A DNA stretch of 64,000 nt from assembly GCA_964247055.1 (NCBI GenBank), contig OZ176057.1, positions 2,604,001 to 2,668,000 on the forward strand. Direction: 5' to 3'. Under the pieces are notes generated by a model. It searched no databases. It saw only the letters and a list, made by a program, of their open reading frames with translations, and was not told the origin of the DNA. The first letter of the stretch is position 1, and the number at the start of each line of letters is the position of its first letter. Made by a program: the position numbers and the translations under genes. Below are positions 1 through 12,199 of this stretch, piece by piece. The stretch is from Paragordius varius (Eukaryota > Nematomorpha).

Positions 1-2526
1 CAGAAATGAAAGTAATACTTTGTTATTGTGTTCAGACATGTCAAATTGTGGATCAGGAGTTACGGTATTTATTGGGTTTGAAGCTGCAATGTTGCGAGAT
101 GATGGATCAAAGTTGTAAAAGTAGTAATCACTTGCATTTAAACGTATTATGGATTGTCTAGTGTGATAAAAGATTTGTTGGGTTTGTATAAGATCCATTG
201 AAAGAGAGATTTGAGGGTATTCTACAAATAGATCGGAATCATAAATTTGTTTAACACTATCTCTGTCAGATCTTAACATACTATCTCCATGTACAATGCT
301 GTAACTGCCTGGCTCCCATACCGTAAATGGTAATTTCAAAAATGGTTCCTGTGATAATTGCTCACTGTTTACTAAAGATTTCGTACTATGCTTGGTATTT
401 TGCGTAGATCCCAAAACCTTTTGCAATTGATCACTTTGCATGCATGGTATGTTTTGTCCAAACACATTTTTTATGTTTGGTAAAATGAGTTTGGCATCTA
501 ACAAAACTTTAGTTTTCTTAACAGTCGTTTTTGCCTGCTCTTTTGGTGTATACAAGAGTATATCGTCTGCTGTAACTTGAATATTTTTATCTTTAATATT
601 TTGCAAAATCGTATTTCGATCCAATTCAACACAATGTACTGGGGTACCATCATTATGGTTTAATAATATTTTAGGGTCTGTTTTATAACCCCAACCCAAC
701 GGACAAATGTTTAACGGTTTACAAAGTTTGGTAAATGGGTCATATATAGTTCCTGGCCACTCAGAACAGTGCTGCTTTTTTTGGTTTTCGTTTAGCGATG
801 ATCTGCTTGTAAAAGGACCGAAATTGAGTTTCATAAATCTCTTGGGTTCAAACGCATATGTAAAACGAGCGAATCGGGCATCATTACTGTATTTATATCG
901 TTTGTTATCAATTGGTGAAGGCGATGAAAATATATCATAGCAACTAAGTTCATCGGTAACAAAATTTGCATATATATCGTTTGCTTTTGCATTGCTAGAG
1001 GTCATAGAGAAAAGTTTATTATCACGATCGGTCTGATTTTTGATTATTTGCATAGTTATATAAGCTTCCAAAGCCGTACCATTATTACAAAGAGCACAGT
1101 GGGCATTTCGATACACTTTACCCTTGGCTGACCATATGCGACCGGTATAAGCCAGGCATAACTGATTAACATCAGCCAGCATGTTATCTACATATTGTTG
1201 GTTCATATTGTTTTGAATCAAATTTTCACGGGAAATTTGAACCACAGACGCTGAACAGGAGTAAATAACTGAAGGAACACATTTCCTTATTCCAATTATT
1301 GTCCTTTTCTCATTTTGATTTGAGGGAAAATTTGAGTCCGCAAGGTAATTTTGTCGCCGATCTCTTGTCGATGTTACAAGTTTCATTGCAGGATGCTCAA
1401 ACCTCCACCAGCAGGTGTTACCACCTTGTTTACCTTGAAGATTTTGAGTTGGGTAGATTTTATTACCACTTTTGGATGATAAGGCTTCCACCAAGGTTCT
1501 ATTAACTTTCCATACCAAATATTTTCCATAGCGATCATATGACAGTTGGGAGGTGTTAGGATTTAAGTATTTAGACAAAAAATTATTATCATTAATTTTA
1601 TCGTGTGAAGACTCAGTGTCGAAATCACAGCTGATTGTGGACGACCAGGGAATTAGATTATCTAGATGTATAGCCAATTCTTCATTCGAATATAATTCCG
1701 GTACATTACAAAGACTACAATATACGTTTCGATACGTGATATTTGTGTTTGCATCAGTGTATGGTATGAACGTAAACGCCTCAGCTAAAACTTGCTCTTC
1801 GTCTTCACATTTGGCTCGTAGCAAATTTAGAAGATGAAAAGGCATGTGTCTTAGGGTAGTTGCTATGGTAACAGGGGAACATCTATCAATCATATACACG
1901 TCATAGAGACCGGTAACGTGGCGACAATTAAAATCTTTTGCTTGTTTTATTGACGCCTCAGTGGATACCGATGTTTTATCATTATGAGGACTGGGAACTG
2001 TTTGAAAATCTATACAGCAATCTCCATACATGATGCATTGATTATCACATTCACAATTCTTTAATTTGGTTTGGGATGGTGGAAAGGAACCGTATGACGA
2101 AGCCATGAAGTTATCACCATCATATTGGGTTCTTCCATCCTGACCCCTACCGGAAATTGGTTGAAATGATAGATCTGGTCGTTCACATGAATCCATAGGA
2201 AAGCAAGGTTTTTTTATTAATTGGATTATATTGTAGGTCAGACTACTACTGTCATTTCCTGTTTGTGCGACAAGATTCGATAAGCTACTTGGATGAGGGG
2301 GTAAATTTGTTTCTTTAGCTTTGTCTTGACGAAGAAATTGTAAATGAGGTTGGTTAGAATCATGAATATAAAAATTTGAGTGAGCTGACGAATGATGATG
2401 AAAATCGGCGTGAAACATGGCCGCATTACTAAATATATCGTTTGGATCAGCCGAGAGCTCATGTTTCGTCTGACCCCAAACGAATATATTATGCATAATG
2501 AAACATATTATCAGCAATACTTTCAT
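1..2526 (-). CDS. Methuselah-like / SMB-domain GPCR ectodomain, 5' part (partial, runs off the left edge)
   Basis: The minus strand is open without interruption for 842 codons from the ATG at 2526-2524 to base 1, so the 3' end is outside the window. Residues 1-19 form a hydrophobic signal peptide (MKVLLIICFIMHNIFVWG). Around residues 158-170 lies C-x-C-x3-C-x4-GDCC-x-DF, the pattern of somatomedin-B-like modules. Two later cysteine modules carry ITYRNVYCSLCN and VYRNAHCALCN, and EWPGTIYDPFTKLC follows near residue 590; these are typical of the ectodomains of arthropod Methuselah-like class B receptors that begin with an SMB module. The 7TM segment would lie further left and is not seen. The role would be a cell-surface receptor with unknown ligand. 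Unlike the other genes here, this stretch has no intron. A secreted or single-pass SMB protein is the main alternative. Confidence 0.75.
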   Translation of the reverse strand, partial: MKVLLIICFIMHNIFVWGQTKHELSADPNDIFSNAAMFHADFHHHSSAHSNFYIHDSNQPHLQFLRQDKAKETNLPPHPSSLSNLVAQTGNDSSSLTYNIIQLIKKPCFPMDSCERPDLSFQPISGRGQDGRTQYDGDNFMASSYGSFPPSQTKLKNCECDNQCIMYGDCCIDFQTVPSPHNDKTSVSTEASIKQAKDFNCRHVTGLYDVYMIDRCSPVTIATTLRHMPFHLLNLLRAKCEDEEQVLAEAFTFIPYTDANTNITYRNVYCSLCNVPELYSNEELAIHLDNLIPWSSTISCDFDTESSHDKINDNNFLSKYLNPNTSQLSYDRYGKYLVWKVNRTLVEALSSKSGNKIYPTQNLQGKQGGNTCWWRFEHPAMKLVTSTRDRRQNYLADSNFPSNQNEKRTIIGIRKCVPSVIYSCSASVVQISRENLIQNNMNQQYVDNMLADVNQLCLAYTGRIWSAKGKVYRNAHCALCNNGTALEAYITMQIIKNQTDRDNKLFSMTSSNAKANDIYANFVTDELSCYDIFSSPSPIDNKRYKYSNDARFARFTYAFEPKRFMKLNFGPFTSRSSLNENQKKQHCSEWPGTIYDPFTKLCKPLNICPLGWGYKTDPKILLNHNDGTPVHCVELDRNTILQNIKDKNIQVTADDILLYTPKEQAKTTVKKTKVLLDAKLILPNIKNVFGQNIPCMQSDQLQKVLGSTQNTKHSTKSLVNSEQLSQEPFLKLPFTVWEPGSYSIVHGDSMLRSDRDSVKQIYDSDLFVEYPQISLSMDLIQTQQIFYHTRQSIIRLNASDYYFYNFDPSSRNIAASNPINTVTPDPQFDMSEHNNKVLLSFL

Positions 2527-5322
2527 TGCATAAAGGCTTGAATCAAATGTTGTAAGATTATAATACTTTGTTAGGGATAAATACATTATATCTTTTGATT
2601 ATAAAGTTAACCAATTTTTGAGATCTTGAGAAAAAGGGCGTTAACCCTTTCGTTTATTTATTAGATTTTATTTTACTATTGTTGGTGGGATATATGGAAT
2701 GACTAGAACGGAAACTCGGGAATATTCAAAATAATTATAATAATTGCTGAGGATTATCAATTTTATCATCATAGATGTAATGTAGTTAAAATATTTTTTA
2801 ATTGCAGATATTAGTAAATTTTAATTGTTTTTACTGGTTTTCATCCATATGCGAATAAATAGGAAGAATTGTGGATTATTGTAAGATATTGCAATATTAC
2901 CACCCACCCAACAGTACAAAACAATGTATAATCCAGATTTTTTATTATCGTTATTCAAAGTTGATTAATCTTTAAATTTTGCATGCTTGGTCGGCACAAT
3001 AGATACTATAATGCAAATTTAGGATTATGTTAGACAGGTTTCATATAATTCGGCTTTTTCCATTCCTTTTATTTTATATGAATAGTGTATAAAGAGCGAA
3101 GAAGATTATTACATTGTATTGAAGGCATAATTGTTTTAAGGAGTGATGTTATGTATACATTCTATTGTTTTCGTTTTTTTTCATTAGAGCTCCTATTTTT
3201 ATGTATAAAAAGGCATTTAAAGATAAGTAATAAAATAGATAGATTATCTTGCAATCAAAATATAACGGTGTTTAAAAACACTCAATTAAAAAAATTAAAC
3301 TCATAATTATTAGACGCTTGTGAATCCAATAACAGGTACATTATATTTGTTTTGTCCCTTATTATGAATTTTTTACAGATTGCGTGATATGGTGCCAAAT
3401 TTACTTTAGAGTTTTTTTTCATATTATAAAGCAAAAAATTAAATTTTATATAAAGGTTTAAGGTTTTATTGTTGAGTAATATTTCAGGGGATTAATTAGT
3501 ATTTATACCTAATATAATTCAAGCACCACTTATATTATCATATTTCTCAACTTATGTCGCAAGTAAATTGCCTAATTAGCCATAAAAGAGTTGTGATAAA
3601 TTTAAAGAGAGATTTTGTAATTTAAAACGAAAGTGTCCATTAAATTATATAGTTAAACAGAGCAGACGATGTTAAATATTAGTTAGTTTGTGAAAGAGAC
3701 GAAAAAATTGTGATGATTACATGTTTGTAAATTTTAAACCATTATATCAAAACTCTTTTTTCGTTTCAAATGTTTTATTAGTTGGATCTTACAAAATTAA
3801 TAAATTTTCCACCATTAATATGTAATAAAATGCTTTAACATAAGACCGTTACATATAAAAAATATAAATCTAAGAACTGATCTTCACACCATAAATTTTA
3901 TGTTTAATATAAAAAGAAAACAATAAATTTGAATGTTCTTAAAACACATTGTAAAAGTAAACTATAATGCCTGAAATGCAATCAAATATGAACATATATA
4001 ATTGAAAAGAATTTCTAATCATACCTGATTTGTATTTAGTCGAATAAATTTACAGGAATTCGCAATTTGATCAAAATATTTCCGCAACCTTTTCGATAAT
4101 TTATATTAATCGGAATATAAATTTAATTTGAAAATAATTAAAAAATAAATCATAACGTTTTCCTTATTGTGGTTTGGAAGTTAACAAAAAAATAGAATAA
4201 AAATAAAATGCGAAAAAGCGTTTAAAAAACAAATACATATTAAAAACTAAATACGCAAATATAAAAATACGAAAAATATATAACAAAAAATGAGAAGCAA
4301 TATATATAAATATAAAAAACTATCATTTTTTTGTAATATCTTCATTAATTTTTTTATATTATATAATATATATTTATTTCAATATTTAGGAAAATCAATT
4401 GTAATAATTTTCTAAAATTATCCAAATTAATTTTATATGTTTTTAAAATTTAGTATCCTAAATGTTTAAAAAATATATAACCACATATAAAATATTATTT
4501 TATATTGTGAAACACTATCAGAGATAAAAAGATTAGATTAGGAGTTTTAAAATTAAAACGGAACTTAGACCCCTCGAATCTATAAAATATTATGTTTGTT
4601 TTCGTAAAAATCGGTTTATATAACAATCATATGGAATTCATATTTTTCCCACAAAACCTTTTTTACATTTAAAGAAATAATAAATCATAATCATAGTCAT
4701 GGAACTTTATATACAATTGAACTTTAATTTTTTATAATCTTAACACGTTGTTGTTGTTGTTTATTTAGGGTTTAATGTACTCATTTTACTTGTTAATTAT
4801 TTTTATGTATATAAATATATTTTTTTTAAAAAATATTAAATTTATATGACAACTGAAATTTTATGTAATATAAAAAAATAATTAAAGCATTTTAGGCGAA
4901 TATTTGATACCCCTAATTCAATCAATATACTAATTATTGGATATATAAATCTGGTAATTTGCCAATAGAATTGCATAAAAAATTTTTAATTATATTTTTC
5001 TTGGACTTCTAATCACTAATATTTCTGTTTTATTAGACAAGCAACTTTTAAAAACCATAAAATTTGGTTTTGTGTATAACATCGTTTTTTTAAATTAAAC
5101 ATAATATTCTCTATTAAAATATTAAATTTATTTTATAACTAAAGTAAAGAAGCATAATGTGGTGAAAAAATATTTCGGCGCCAATAGCTAAAAAAGTTTA
5201 TGTTTATACATTTGTAAAAATATATGAAAAACATTAATTTTGTTTTCCTTAATAAAGTACACAAAACCGTACTTTTTAGTTAAAGCTTGACGTAGATTGA
5301 TTGGCTAAAATTTGCAGTATAT

Positions 5323-5431
5323 GATTGCTAAAAAGTTGATAATTATTGCCAAATAGCATATACAACAAAGGGCAGTATTATTGGCTTATAGTTATTTTTT
5401 TCACTTTTTACACTATTAATCTTTCTAGCAG
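5323..5431. repeat. MITE family D, one-armed copy
   Basis: The left arm (AAGTTGATAATTATTGCC followed by AAATAGCATAT) matches the arms of the two-ended element at 50817-50974, and the TTTTTTTCACTTTTTACAC centre is also shared. The right arm is degraded, ending near TTTCTAGCAGT. Confidence 0.5.
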
Positions 5432-7448
5432 TGTTTACTTTTTCAAAATGTAAATTAAATATTTGTTTAGACATTTAATAATCTTATATAGTTCTAGTTA
5501 TTGCATGAAAAATTTTAACACTTTTTTCATCAAAAGTATTTTTCAGAATCCATAATTATTGGTTTAAGCAAAATAATTTTAATTGGTGAATAAAAAGGAA
5601 ATTTAATTAGTGAACAAAAAAACAGTGTAAATATTTGTAGAAAATGCTAGTTATCATTCCCCGTTAACACACCAATTTAATTCTAACCATTCATAATACT
5701 CTTTAATCCATATATTTATTATAAATTTAATTTCACGCCCAAACATATTAAAAAATGATTAAAAATATATTTTATTACCTATCATCATTAAACATAAAAT
5801 ATATTTATAAATTGTAATATAATATATAATATAAAATATATATATAATGTTAATAAAGTGTGTTTGTGTTATAGTTTTCTGAGCAGGTTAACCCAACTCT
5901 TTAATTCGCTTAACATCGAATTTTTTTATTATATTTTATTTATTCGATGAAATTGAGATTTATATCATATAAATTTTATAAATATTCCAAATTTTTTACA
6001 TTGCTAAACATTTATCATTTCATAATTTTTATTTAAAAAATATTTAAATTTATGATTAAACAGAATTTAATTATGAAAAAGAGAGCAATATTAATTTGGA
6101 AAAAAATTACAACTTATAAAACTTAAATAACATAAAAAAACGCCGCAAAATGTTTTCGGCATGATCATAAACCTAATATATTATAAACAAAGTAATTTTT
6201 TAAAGTTAAAAATAGCCCGAAAGTTAGAAAAAAACTTATATTATAATTCTATAAATATTTTCATACATTTTTATTGGGCTAAATATTAAAATTATGATTT
6301 ATAAACATGTTCCTAAAAAAAGAGGATAAAATATATATATTCGACATAATGGTAAAAACATATTTATGTAATTTATATATTTTTTGTAAAATATTTTTCA
6401 TCCAAAAACCCCCAAGGGTCCATTTATGGTGGTCGAATTTGGGCAAAAATTATAAAATGTATTAAAAATATATTACCTATTCGGAATAATATAGAAAGCG
6501 AAAAAAAATATTTCAAAATTTGTTAAAAACCCAGAATGGTTGATATTTAGGCGACAGCGTTATTTGCAAAAAATATTTTTATTATAAAAAAAAAATCAAA
6601 GGTGACAGAAAAATGTATTAAACATATATATAATTATCTATTTCGAGTGTAAATTGTTTGAAATAAGAATGATAAGAACAAGCAAATTCTTACCTTTCTA
6701 CATAATTAAATTAAATTATTATTATTGGAAAGAAAAAAAAAGATTAATTCTCTGATGTGAGATGTGATTCAAATGTAAAAAATCTAACAAATTGATTGTT
6801 TTTACCTGTAACTAGATTATAATAATGAAAAAATTCTTTCATATTATTTATATATAAATAATTTGTCACATTCTTTTTCCATGGAAATTAAAAAAAAAAT
6901 ATAAATATATATATATTTAAACATACATCTATCTATACGATACATAAAGTGATTTCCCACTTCAATATTTTAAAAACAAAAAAGTATAATAATAAATATA
7001 TATACTGCTTCATAGGTCAATAAGGGATTAATATGTTTAGTGAAAAAAAATTTAAATACAATTTAAAATTTTACCTATGTGATCATTATGAATACTTCTT
7101 TGATTTGTAAAATTTGGGAATTTTTCAATCATAAAATGAAAAAAAGTAAGAGTAAAAATATAGGCCCCCTGAAAATCGATATTTTTAAACGTATAAATTA
7201 TGCATTCTAAATATTATTTTGTTTTATAAATAGTTTTACTCCCCCAAAAAGTTAATAATACCTTGATTTTTCAAACAAAGATCCATATTATTAAAAAACT
7301 AAAAGCAGCAATACTAAAAGACAACCATTAAAAGTTTTCGTATAATTATTACCAGGGGCTAAATATAACAAAACAAAATGAATGCGTTTATAGTTAAACA
7401 ATAGTTTCCTTAATTAATTATGTGCTATTTATCCCACGAATTAATATA

Positions 7449-7567
7449 CAGTAGCTTATCGTTACAAACTACAAATGGTTATGATTAAACAGTTATATGT
7501 CCTATGTTTTTACATTAATTTTGTTTATTTAATTAGGGCAAACTTTTTTTAAAACCATACTCTACTG
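7449..7567. repeat. Short mariner-like MITE with CAGTAGC ends
   Basis: It begins TA-CAGTAGC and ends CTACTG-TA with about 105 bp between, so it is flanked by TA, the usual Tc1/mariner target. A longer relative with better-preserved ends is at 35207-35343. Confidence 0.45.
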
Positions 7568-8056
7568 TATATTTTGGTAATGTGTTACAAAGTTCGTTTA
7601 CCAATTAGTTTACCTCAATTATTTTTTCTAAAATATATAATTTTACAAGTTTTACTTCCGAGTCTCTATAATTATTTACAATAATAAAACTATATAATTG
7701 CCTAAATTTGAAAGAAACCACAATTCTTAAATTTAAACAATGATAAAATTTAGAATAATTATTCCGCATTCTCTAGTTATGAGTAATATACAGTAAAAGG
7801 CCATATTATTGGTTATAATATATTCTTGCAATTCGTAAATAGAAATATAAAAATATAATAAAAACAAATATCTCTAATTTTATTTGTTAAATTTATTTCG
7901 ATTATTAAAAAAATTGTTTTTTATTTAAAAATTTTAAAAACGAGAGAATAATACATTTACAGTATTAGTCAAAATATTATGTTTTGTAAAACTTATTATA
8001 ACCCAAACAGAGGTACATAAAATATTACGTAAGCAGCCCACTCAGGATTAATATAT

Positions 8057-8330
8057 ATTAAAAATTTTAATTATGCGGACAAAATGTAAAAATATAAAGA
8101 CAAATATTTTTTCTCAAAGACACCGCACTTTTTAAATCTTGAAATACTCATTGTTTTAAACTCGATAGAAATATATACCGGTATCACAATGAATTATGTA
8201 TTTTCCGATTGTAACTAAGAGCTTATATGGGAAACAACAAGGTTATAAAAAGTATGGTTGGTTGTCTTTTATAAAAGTTTATCTTTATATTTTTATGTTT
8301 TATAGTATAATTTTAAATTAACTATAAATT
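8057..8330. repeat. MITE family C copy
   Basis: The left arm has ATGCGGACAAAATGTAAA and ATATAAAGACAAATATTTT; the right arm has the inverse (AGTATGGTTGG, TTTATCTTTATATTTTTATG). Outer ends are worn. Family consensus ends are CAGTAAAAATTGAAATTAT with TA flanks. Confidence 0.7.
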
Positions 8331-9897
8331 TTTCAAAACCATTTTGGTTAACTGGATATATTAAAAAGACGCCATAATTGAATAACTTTATGGTACCTAA
8401 TTATTTCGTCTGCACACTGGTGATATGTGTGCATATTTAAATGACATATGTTAAATGCAATTACCTTTTCTATAAATTATTTTTTTGCAATTATATTTTT
8501 TTTAACATTTTTTAATCCTTGGGATTTGTTTTATCCAATTAACTAATTTCTAAAAAATTTTAAATTTAAGAGATAACATATTATTCATTGTGTGATGAAA
8601 TTTAATCTGACACAGGGTTTATCAAAACATATTTTAAACGCTTTCAATTAAATACAAATTATTCACCCCACTAATATATTTATATATAATCAATAATATT
8701 CAATTTTTTCGATAAATACATTATAATTTAAATACCAATAATTTTTTATAGCATAAAAAGTGATAGAGAGCTATGATATTTCTCACATTTTAACGCAATT
8801 TTATAGATTTTTTGTGTCCTTGAGCCCACCAACTATTTTTACACATTGACAAAAATATTTTATATATTTCCACTAATATAAATATTTTCATATTAAATGT
8901 GTAAAAAATTTAGTTCTAAAAAATTGCGTAAATATTTATTAAAACATTTATTTCAAGGCCTAGTTTGCTATTAGAATATCTATTATAAAAAACCCAATTA
9001 AAATTCTTAGAGCATACTGAATTTAAAATATTTGATCTAATAAGTTAGTTATTAATACCAGATAACTATTGCGAAAGTCTTTAGTAAGCAAAACATAAAC
9101 TACAAAGGGTTCATAATTTAATTTTATTGATGGATTTACTTTTCTCCAGGGATCTTTTGAACATTACGGTTTCCTTTTATACTTTTTACATATATGGCAT
9201 AACCAATAAGCAATTAGTAAATAAATACTTAATTATCCTACAAAATGACATATGTTTAATTATGTAAATTAATGTTTAATTAGAAGCATAAAATCATCGT
9301 AAAAGCGTCCTTTTAAAAGAAAAACACAATCATTTTTCAAATACATGCAATCTTTCTACCATTTATTGTAATATAAAATTTTGCTGACAAAATGCAATGG
9401 TAAAAAATCCATAAACCTATATTTAATTAAAGTCAAAGGATTAAAAAAAATATTGTTTATCTAGGTAAATATACCATTTCCGATTTAAACATCTCGAGGA
9501 AAAATTTAAATTTACTGGAAAAATAAAGTATTTGTCTTTGGGGTAATCCTGCATTAGGTATACATTGAATAAAGTTTCATTCGTTAATACTTCATTACTT
9601 TTTTATCTTAGTACCTTTTGGGGTAGTTTAAAATCACAAAGCTCTATTTTGTAAATAAACTATTGTTTTAAAAGTTAACTTGGTTAAAGTTATTTTATCA
9701 TACATTGTTCTCATGTATTGGATATGAAAAAGCTTATTGTTTTTACAGTTTTGTGACTTCTAGAATCCGAAAAGGGGACCCATAACACGATTGAAATGAA
9801 CACCTGAATTTAAAATCAAAATATATCAAATATTTTCTGGTTAAATAGAGCTAAGGGCTTAATAAAGTTAAATATTTATATTTTTCAACTATAATAT
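8331..9897. other. AT-rich spacer
   Basis: Nothing beyond short A/T runs is recognised; no protein-like frame and no clear terminal inverted repeat. Confidence 0.4.
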
Positions 9898-11245
9898 ATA
9901 CCATTTCCCAGTCTAAATAAACGTTTTCCCAGTCTATTGAAACATTTTCCCAATCAATCGAAACGTTTTCCCAGTCAATCGAAACGTTTTCCCAGTCAAT
10001 CGAAACATTTTCCCAGTCAATCGAAACGTTTTCCCAGTCAAACGAAACATTTTCCCAGTCAATAAAAACAGTTTTATTTTTGATGATAAATATTAAAACA
10101 AGAATATAAAAACAACTTTTTATTAGCGTAATATTAGGATATAATTTTTCATAAAAACACATTTATTGAATGACAATTTTTCCAAGTATATTCCAGTGCA
10201 CAATCATTAATGACTTATTCTTTAAATGCTATATTTTTGGTTTTGAGTTATAATATATTTTATCGATGGTTCGCATTAATATATGCGGCTAACTTAAAAA
10301 ATCTATAGTTACGGAGGAATTAGTAAAATTTATAAAAATATACCATTTTTATCACAAAGGTCATTTAACAAAATTTTACGCTAATTTTATAATATTTAAC
10401 ATTTGGTTGGGGGCCTAAGGCGGCCTTCTGAGTATCTTTGTGCGGGCCGCAAAAGATTTGGAAATCCATATGCAAAAATATGCCCACAATATCTTAGTAA
10501 TATTCATATTTCTTACGCAATTATTATAAATGAATCTATTAAATTGGTAATGAATTAAAAAAAATTGTTATATAGTGTTTGTATTTTACAGTCTTATAAA
10601 ATTATGTGAATGCCCGTATATATTTCGAATGGGGAACCGTGTGCTTTGAGTTAAAACTGCGGCCCGCGAAGGCATTTAGTTGGACACCCTTGTTTTAGTC
10701 AAATACCCCTTTATAAATATTTTTAAATCAAAAACATTTTTATCAAAAAAAATTTTTGTTATATATTTTCCGACAGTATTTTTATCGACAAACCGAACAT
10801 ATTTAAAAACTATTTTGAAGCTCGCAAATATTAATGCGAACTATTGATAAAATAAAAAATATATCTTAACTCAAATTCCAAAAATATAACATTTAAAGAA
10901 TAAGTTATTTATTGTGCACTGGAATATACTTGAAAAATTGTCATTCAATAATTGTGTTTTTAATTAAAAATAATATCCTAGTATTACGCTAATATTGGTA
11001 AAAGTTGTTTTATATTCTTGTTTTGATATTTATCATCAAAAATAAAACCGTTTTTATTGACTGGGAAATGTTTCGATTGACTGGGAAAACGTTTTTATTG
11101 TTTGGGAAAATGTTTCGATTGATTGGGAAAACGTTTCGATTGACTGGGAAAATGTTTCGATTGACTGGGAAAACGTTTCGATTGATTGGGAAAATGTTTC
11201 GATTGACTGGGAAAACGTTTCGATTGACTGGGAAAATGGTATACA
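9898..11245. mobile_element. Fold-back element, family B, with 21-bp repeats in its arms and a nested hAT-like insert
   Basis: The left end starts TATACCATTTCCCAGTC and the right end finishes GACTGGGAAAATGGTATA. Each arm carries about seven to nine tandem 21-bp units containing CGAAACGTTTTCCCAGTC, followed by further inverted homology (for example 10195-10290 against 10815-10925), so the arms are about 400 bp. The middle differs in composition and holds a probable nested hAT-like fragment. The in-frame DWENVSI heptad translations of the arms arise because 21 is a multiple of three; they are not genes. No transposase is present, so the element is non-autonomous. Confidence 0.75.
10400..10704. 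mobile_element. Probable hAT-type non-autonomous fragment nested in the family B element
   Basis: This is a GC-richer patch in the centre of the fold-back element. Its right end reads GTTGGACACCCTTG, the inverse of CAAGGGTGTCCAAC, which resembles hAT ends of the CAGGGGTGTCCAA type. Internal GCGGGCCGCAAAAG and CTGCGGCCCGCGAAGG are partly inverted copies. The left end near GGTTGGGGGCC is eroded and no 8-bp target duplication is clear. Confidence 0.5.
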
Positions 11246-11971
11246 TTTATTTGTCTGTTGCATTAAAAATTAAAAAAATAAAGTAAAGGGCACAAATTTT
11301 GATAGGATTTTTTTATTTTTTTGCATAATGCGCTTAAAAGACTAAATTAAGCATATTTTTAAATTTGGTTTAATAAATAATATTTAAAACATTTAATTTC
11401 AAATCTCTCTAGTTCAAAAAAGTAAAAAATATAGACAATTTTAAATTACTTAAATTTTATTTTTGAGGTGAATTAGAAATGTGAATGGTACATTAAATTA
11501 CATTAAGAATTTAGTACATTTCGTTAAAACATTGAAATAAGCCATGAGTACAAATCCAAAATTTAGTTTTAGATGAAATAATAAAATATAAATTTATTCG
11601 TAAAATATTTTTTACACCTGAGATCAAAGTATTATATAACTTTTAGGGTTAATTCATATCAATAAACATTTATCACATTTTTGTGTTAATATATATATAT
11701 ATATATATAGTAACGAGAGCTTATTATTTAGCCATTTAAGGGGATTTAAATTCCATCTCTATTGGTATGTATAAAATATTTCGTCTTATAAATTTTATTG
11801 ATATTAATGCAAACATAATTGCTTGATAACAAAAAACTCGTTCTTTTTCCATAACTCTAGTTGAATAATTAACTAATTTAACCAATAAAGGTATTTTAAT
11901 TAAACCCCCCTTTTAAGCCAATTTAAACATTGAAATAGCTAATAATAGATCTCTCGTTATTGTACATGATA
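11246..11971. other. AT-rich spacer 3' of XPF
   Basis: No gene or element is recognised apart from a short (TA)n tract at about 11689-11708. Confidence 0.4.
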
Positions 11972-12193
11972 TACAGTCATGTATCTTTAATTTTAGCAAA
12001 AATTTATTTCCGTTAAATGGATTAAATATTTGGTAAAGAATGGAAAAAACAATAGCTCTATGGTAATTTTTATACTTTTTTGATGAATATAATATGGTTA
12101 ATACCATAGAGTTCTTGTTTTTTTCATTCTTTACCAAATATTAATACCAATTTAACTTGAAAAAAAATAAATTTTTGCTAAAATAAAGGCATG
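11972..12193. repeat. MITE family F copy abutting the XPF stop codon
   Basis: It starts TACAGTCATGTATC and its far end is the inverse ATAAAGGCATG; inner arms TTTGGTAAAGAATGGAAAA and TTTTCATTCTTTACCAAA pair. A better copy is at 38877-39118. The minus-strand gene XPF stops at 12200, so this element supplies almost the whole 3' UTR, including a minus-strand AATAAA at about 12003-12008. Confidence 0.65.
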
Positions 12194-12199
12194 TGCTTT

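Larger units (their letters stand above)
2527..8056. other. Gene-free AT-rich spacer upstream of the left-edge receptor gene
   Basis: No frame with protein-like composition is seen on either strand. The part next to 2526 should hold the receptor promoter, but no convincing motif stands out. It contains a half copy of a MITE (5323-5431) and a short TIR element (7449-7567); the rest is A/T runs and short simple repeats. Confidence 0.5.

Noticed and set aside
9851-10162. Open frame with DWENVSI repeats on the minus strand
   Set aside because: It is the 21-bp repeat of the family B arm read in frame; the mirror frames at 11005-11286 arise from the other arm.
2527-12199. Retrotransposon or virus-like fossil in the large spacer
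   Set aside because: No reverse transcriptase, integrase, capsid or LTR pair could be recognised; only MITE-type and fold-back elements are visible.
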